A stretch of 7,284 nucleotides of DNA from REEB481 sp964586595. Lineage in GTDB: Bacteria; Bacteroidota; Bacteroidia; NS11-12g; UBA955. Positions within the stretch are counted from its first letter, which is position 1. Each line of letters starts with the position of its first letter. Where the stretch lies: positions 1 through 7,284 of the forward strand of contig CAZPHB010000041.1 in the NCBI GenBank assembly GCA_964586595.1. The letters are read 5' to 3'. Of the stretch, positions 6,324 through 7,284 are shown in pieces. The position numbers were made by a program, and so were the translations under genes. The notes below the pieces were generated by a model. It saw only the letters and a program-made list of their open reading frames with translations, was not told the DNA's origin and made no database searches.

Positions 6324-6818
6324 ATGAATCGGGCTGTTTTTTTAGACCGCGACGGAGTGTTGAACCACGACCCCGGAGATTATACCTGCAGCCTCGAAGA
6401 ATTTGAGGTGTTGCCAGAGGTGATTTCCAACCTGAAACTTTTGAACGCCGCAGGCTGGAAGCTGATTGTCATTACCAACCAGGGAGGCATTGCCAAAGGC
6501 CGCTACAATGCCCAAGAGGTGCAGGCCATGCACGATTACCTGCAAGGCCTGTGCATCCTGGAGGGATTCCGGATTGACGATTTTTATTTCTGTCCGCACC
6601 ACCCCGACTTCAGCGCCTGCCTGTGTCGCAAACCCGGCAGCCTGATGATAGAAAAAGCCATGGCAAAACACCAGCTGAGCGAAGCCCTTTCGGTGATGAT
6701 TGGCGACAAGGAGCGCGACATCATTGCAGCCGCCGGAGCCGGAGTGCGCGGGATCCTCATTTCCACCAATGCTTCCTGGAAGCATCTGGCAGCGGAATTG
6801 GCGCGCGAAACTTTCTGA
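6324..6818 (+). CDS. gmhB: HAD-family phosphatase, D-glycero-D-manno-heptose 1,7-bisphosphate 7-phosphatase-like (GmhB)
   Basis: This 164-residue cytoplasmic phosphatase probably removes the 7-phosphate from heptose bisphosphate in ADP-heptose synthesis for lipopolysaccharide. FLDRDGVLN (6-14) contains the HAD nucleophile D8 and the acid/base D10. TNQGGIAKG (51-59) is HAD motif II. The cap-like loop holds C90, H92, C99 and C101, the Zn-binding set C-x-H...C-x-C typical of GmhB. CRKP supplies K103 of motif III. IGDKERDI (126-133) with D128 and D132 is motif IV. The length is slightly below the usual 180-190, with a compact C terminus. The histidinol-phosphatase half of HisB shares this fold and the Zn loop, but no his genes are present. 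It is transcribed divergently from the Dpm1-like gene and precedes tRNA-Cys on the same strand. No good intrinsic terminator separates them: AGGCGCCGCCT just after the stop can form a tiny stem but has no T-tract. Confidence 0.85.
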   Translation: MNRAVFLDRDGVLNHDPGDYTCSLEEFEVLPEVISNLKLLNAAGWKLIVITNQGGIAKGRYNAQEVQAMHDYLQGLCILEGFRIDDFYFCPHHPDFSACLCRKPGSLMIEKAMAKHQLSEALSVMIGDKERDIIAAAGAGVRGILISTNASWKHLAAELARETF

Positions 6819-6851
6819 GGCGCCGCCTGCTGAAAATCACAAGTGAAAAAC

Positions 6852-6859
6852 TATATTTG
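6852..6859 (+). promoter_or_regulatory. -7 promoter element of tRNA-Cys
   Basis: TATATTTG matches the Bacteroidota -7 consensus TAnnTTTG perfectly and lies 25 bases before the mature tRNA 5' end. Transcription would start near 6865, giving a leader of about 20 bases. No clear -33 TTTG is seen upstream. Its position between the phosphatase stop codon and the tRNA supports independent tRNA transcription. Confidence 0.6.
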
Positions 6860-6863
6860 CCAC

Positions 6864-6879
6864 CCCGTTAAACAACGGG
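6864..6879 (+). other. Hairpin in the 5' leader of the tRNA-Cys precursor
   Basis: CCCGTT (6864-6869) pairs perfectly with AACGGG (6874-6879) around an AAAC tetraloop. The hairpin would fill nearly the whole predicted leader and end 5 bases before the mature tRNA 5' end. It could affect RNase P processing or precursor stability. No T-tract follows, so it is not a terminator. Confidence 0.5.
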
Positions 6880-6884
6880 AAGAA

Positions 6885-6955
6885 GGTCGGATGGCCGAGA
6901 GGCTAGGCACAGGTCTGCAAAACCTTCTACACCGGTTCGAATCCGGTTCCGACCT
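6885..6955 (+). tRNA. trnC: tRNA-Cys (GCA)
   Basis: This 71-base gene folds into a full cloverleaf. The acceptor stem is GGTCGGA (6885-6891) with TCCGACC (6948-6954). The D stem is GCC (6894-6896) with GGC (6906-6908). The anticodon loop CTGCAAA (6915-6921) has GCA at 6917-6919, which reads cysteine codons. The T arm is ACCGG-TTCGAAT-CCGGT (6931-6947). The discriminator base is T (6955), the U73 that cysteinyl-tRNA synthetase recognises, which supports the identity independently. The first anticodon-stem pair is a C-T mismatch (6910 with 6926). CCA is not encoded (TCAAA follows) and must be added enzymatically. The gene has its own -7 box upstream and a strong terminator 12 bases downstream. 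Confidence 0.96.
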
Positions 6956-6967
6956 CAAACCAACAAG

Positions 6968-6999
6968 AAAAATCCCACGCAAAAGCGTGGGATTTTTTT
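6968..6999 (+). terminator. Intrinsic terminator of tRNA-Cys
   Basis: AAAAATCCCACGC (6968-6980) pairs perfectly with GCGTGGGATTTTT (6985-6997) around an AAAA loop. The GC-rich 3' arm runs into seven Ts (6993-6999). This is a textbook rho-independent terminator just after the tRNA. The A-tract on the left arm could also make it work in the reverse direction. Confidence 0.93.
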
Positions 7000-7047
7000 A
7001 TGCAGAAAATTCATCTGCTTGCAAGGTGAATTTTCTGCATAAAAAAA
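6993..7047. repeat. Perfect 21-bp inverted repeat next to the tRNA terminator
   Basis: Bases 6993-7013 (seven Ts, then ATGCAGAAAATTCA) are the exact reverse complement of 7027-7047. They are separated by 13 bases that include the palindrome CTTGCAAG. The left arm is the T-tract and flank of the tRNA-Cys terminator. The right arm belongs to the first 123-bp repeat unit. The arrangement looks like two homologous terminator flanks meeting head to head. Confidence 0.9.
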
Positions 7048-7079
7048 GCAGCAGACACGAAGTGGATGCGGACTTTTTT
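7041..7079 (-). terminator. Terminator-like hairpin in repeat unit 1, minus-strand direction
   Basis: On the minus strand AAAAAAG (7079-7073) pairs with CTTTTTT (7048-7042). Inside are a GCA/TGC stem and a CAC-TTC-GTG tip separated by small internal loops, and the transcript ends in a run of seven Us. The flanks match those of the tRNA-Cys terminator in reverse orientation. The stem is imperfect, so efficiency is uncertain. It would stop a transcript entering from beyond the right edge. Confidence 0.5.
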
Positions 7080-7163
7080 CTTGTTGACTTGAGCAGCCCC
7101 CTTCCAGGATCAGCGAAGCTCATCCGCCCTCCATCTGCCGCTTGCAAGGTGAATTTTCTGCAT

Positions 7164-7201
7164 AAAAAAAGCAGCAGACACGAAGTGGATGCGGGCTTTT
7201 T
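7164..7201 (-). terminator. Terminator-like hairpin in repeat unit 2, minus-strand direction
   Basis: This is the second copy of the unit 1 hairpin. Here AAAAAGC (7201-7195) pairs with GCTTTTT (7172-7166), with the same GCA/TGC and CAC-TTC-GTG inner stems and the same seven-T exit. Two of the four differences between the units fall in this hairpin. They trade an A-T pair at the base for a G-C pair inside, keeping a 7-bp lower stem. Confidence 0.5.
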
Positions 7202-7284
7202 CCTTGTTGACTTGAGCAGCCCCCTTTCAGGATCAGCGAAGCTCATCCGCCCTCCATCAGCCGCTTGCAAGGTGAATTTTCTGC

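Larger units (their letters stand above)
7018..7284. repeat. 123-bp tandem repeat array, truncated at the window end
   Basis: Units begin with CTTGCAAGGTGAATTTTCTG at 7018, 7141 and 7264, an exact 123-bp period. The first two units differ at only four positions: A/G at 7072/7195, T/C at 7079/7202, C/T at 7104/7227 and T/A at 7136/7259. The third unit is cut off by the window edge after 21 bases. Each full unit holds a terminator-like hairpin and a second stem-loop, GGATCAGC-GAA-GCTCATCC with one C-C mismatch (7107-7125 and 7230-7248). Because 123 is 41 codons, a minus-strand frame stays open across the array, but the encoded repeat has no recognisable protein features and no start context. 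The array fills the window from the tRNA terminator to the end, and no gene is seen there. Confidence 0.93.

Noticed and set aside
6817..6828. Terminator after the phosphatase gene (AGGC with GCCT)
   Set aside because: The stem is too short and no T-tract follows; a chance GC-rich palindrome is more likely.
7084..7140. A tRNA pseudogene in each 123-bp unit (minus strand TTCG...ATCC...GGGGGCT)
   Set aside because: Only a vague likeness to a T arm and acceptor end is seen; no cloverleaf, anticodon arm or matching 5' acceptor strand was found, so it is kept only as a remark.
6998..7270. Minus-strand open frame of 90 codons across the 3' array
   Set aside because: It is an open frame only because 123 is divisible by 3. 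It has no conserved domain and no start signal, and it runs through terminator-like hairpins.
7018..7284. CRISPR array
   Set aside because: The whole 123-bp unit repeats, including what would be spacers; there are no short constant repeats with unique spacers and no cas genes.

Overview
The window looks like chromosomal DNA of a Bacteroidota bacterium with medium-to-high GC. Four things suggest this. The start codons lack clear Shine-Dalgarno sequences. Two sites match the Bacteroidota -7 promoter element TAnnTTTG. The protein types are typical of the phylum: a GT4 enzyme with an ATQSGVTQIAYHF segment, and a protein resembling the periplasmic end of DUF2723 proteins. The tRNA gene does not encode its CCA end. 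The genus cannot be told from the sequence.

Layout. Bases 1-286 hold an array of 54-bp hairpin-forming repeats and no gene. A probable promoter (292-325) then leads into a tight plus-strand cluster: a membrane-anchored GT2 glycosyltransferase (336-1292), a GT4-like glycosyltransferase that overlaps it by one base (1292-2428), and a cation:proton antiporter 12 bp later (2441-3628). After a 69-bp gap comes a secreted 610-residue protein (3698-5530). Its middle and C-terminal parts resemble the soluble end of DUF2723/TMEM260-type proteins. It converges on a minus-strand polyprenol-phosphate-mannose-synthase-like GT2 gene (5543-6268). That gene diverges from a GmhB-like HAD phosphatase (6324-6818). 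A tRNA-Cys(GCA) gene with its own promoter and a strong terminator follows (6852-6999). The window ends in a 123-bp tandem repeat that runs off the edge (7018-7284).

How the genes fit together. Four of the six proteins point to cell-envelope sugar chemistry: two glycosyltransferases that probably build a surface glycan, a lipid-linked mannose donor synthase, and a phosphatase of ADP-heptose synthesis. The secreted protein may belong to the same theme, because its relatives are fused to membrane glycosyltransferases that use polyprenyl-phosphate sugars. This link is inferred. The antiporter is probably a co-transcribed housekeeping gene.

The most unusual features are the secreted DUF2723-tail-like protein, which lacks the membrane module, and the 3' repeat array. 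The array, read on the minus strand, reproduces the flank that follows tRNA-Cys: the same sequences before and after a terminator hairpin, with a different hairpin between them. I found no CRISPR array, transposase, phage gene or clear defence system.
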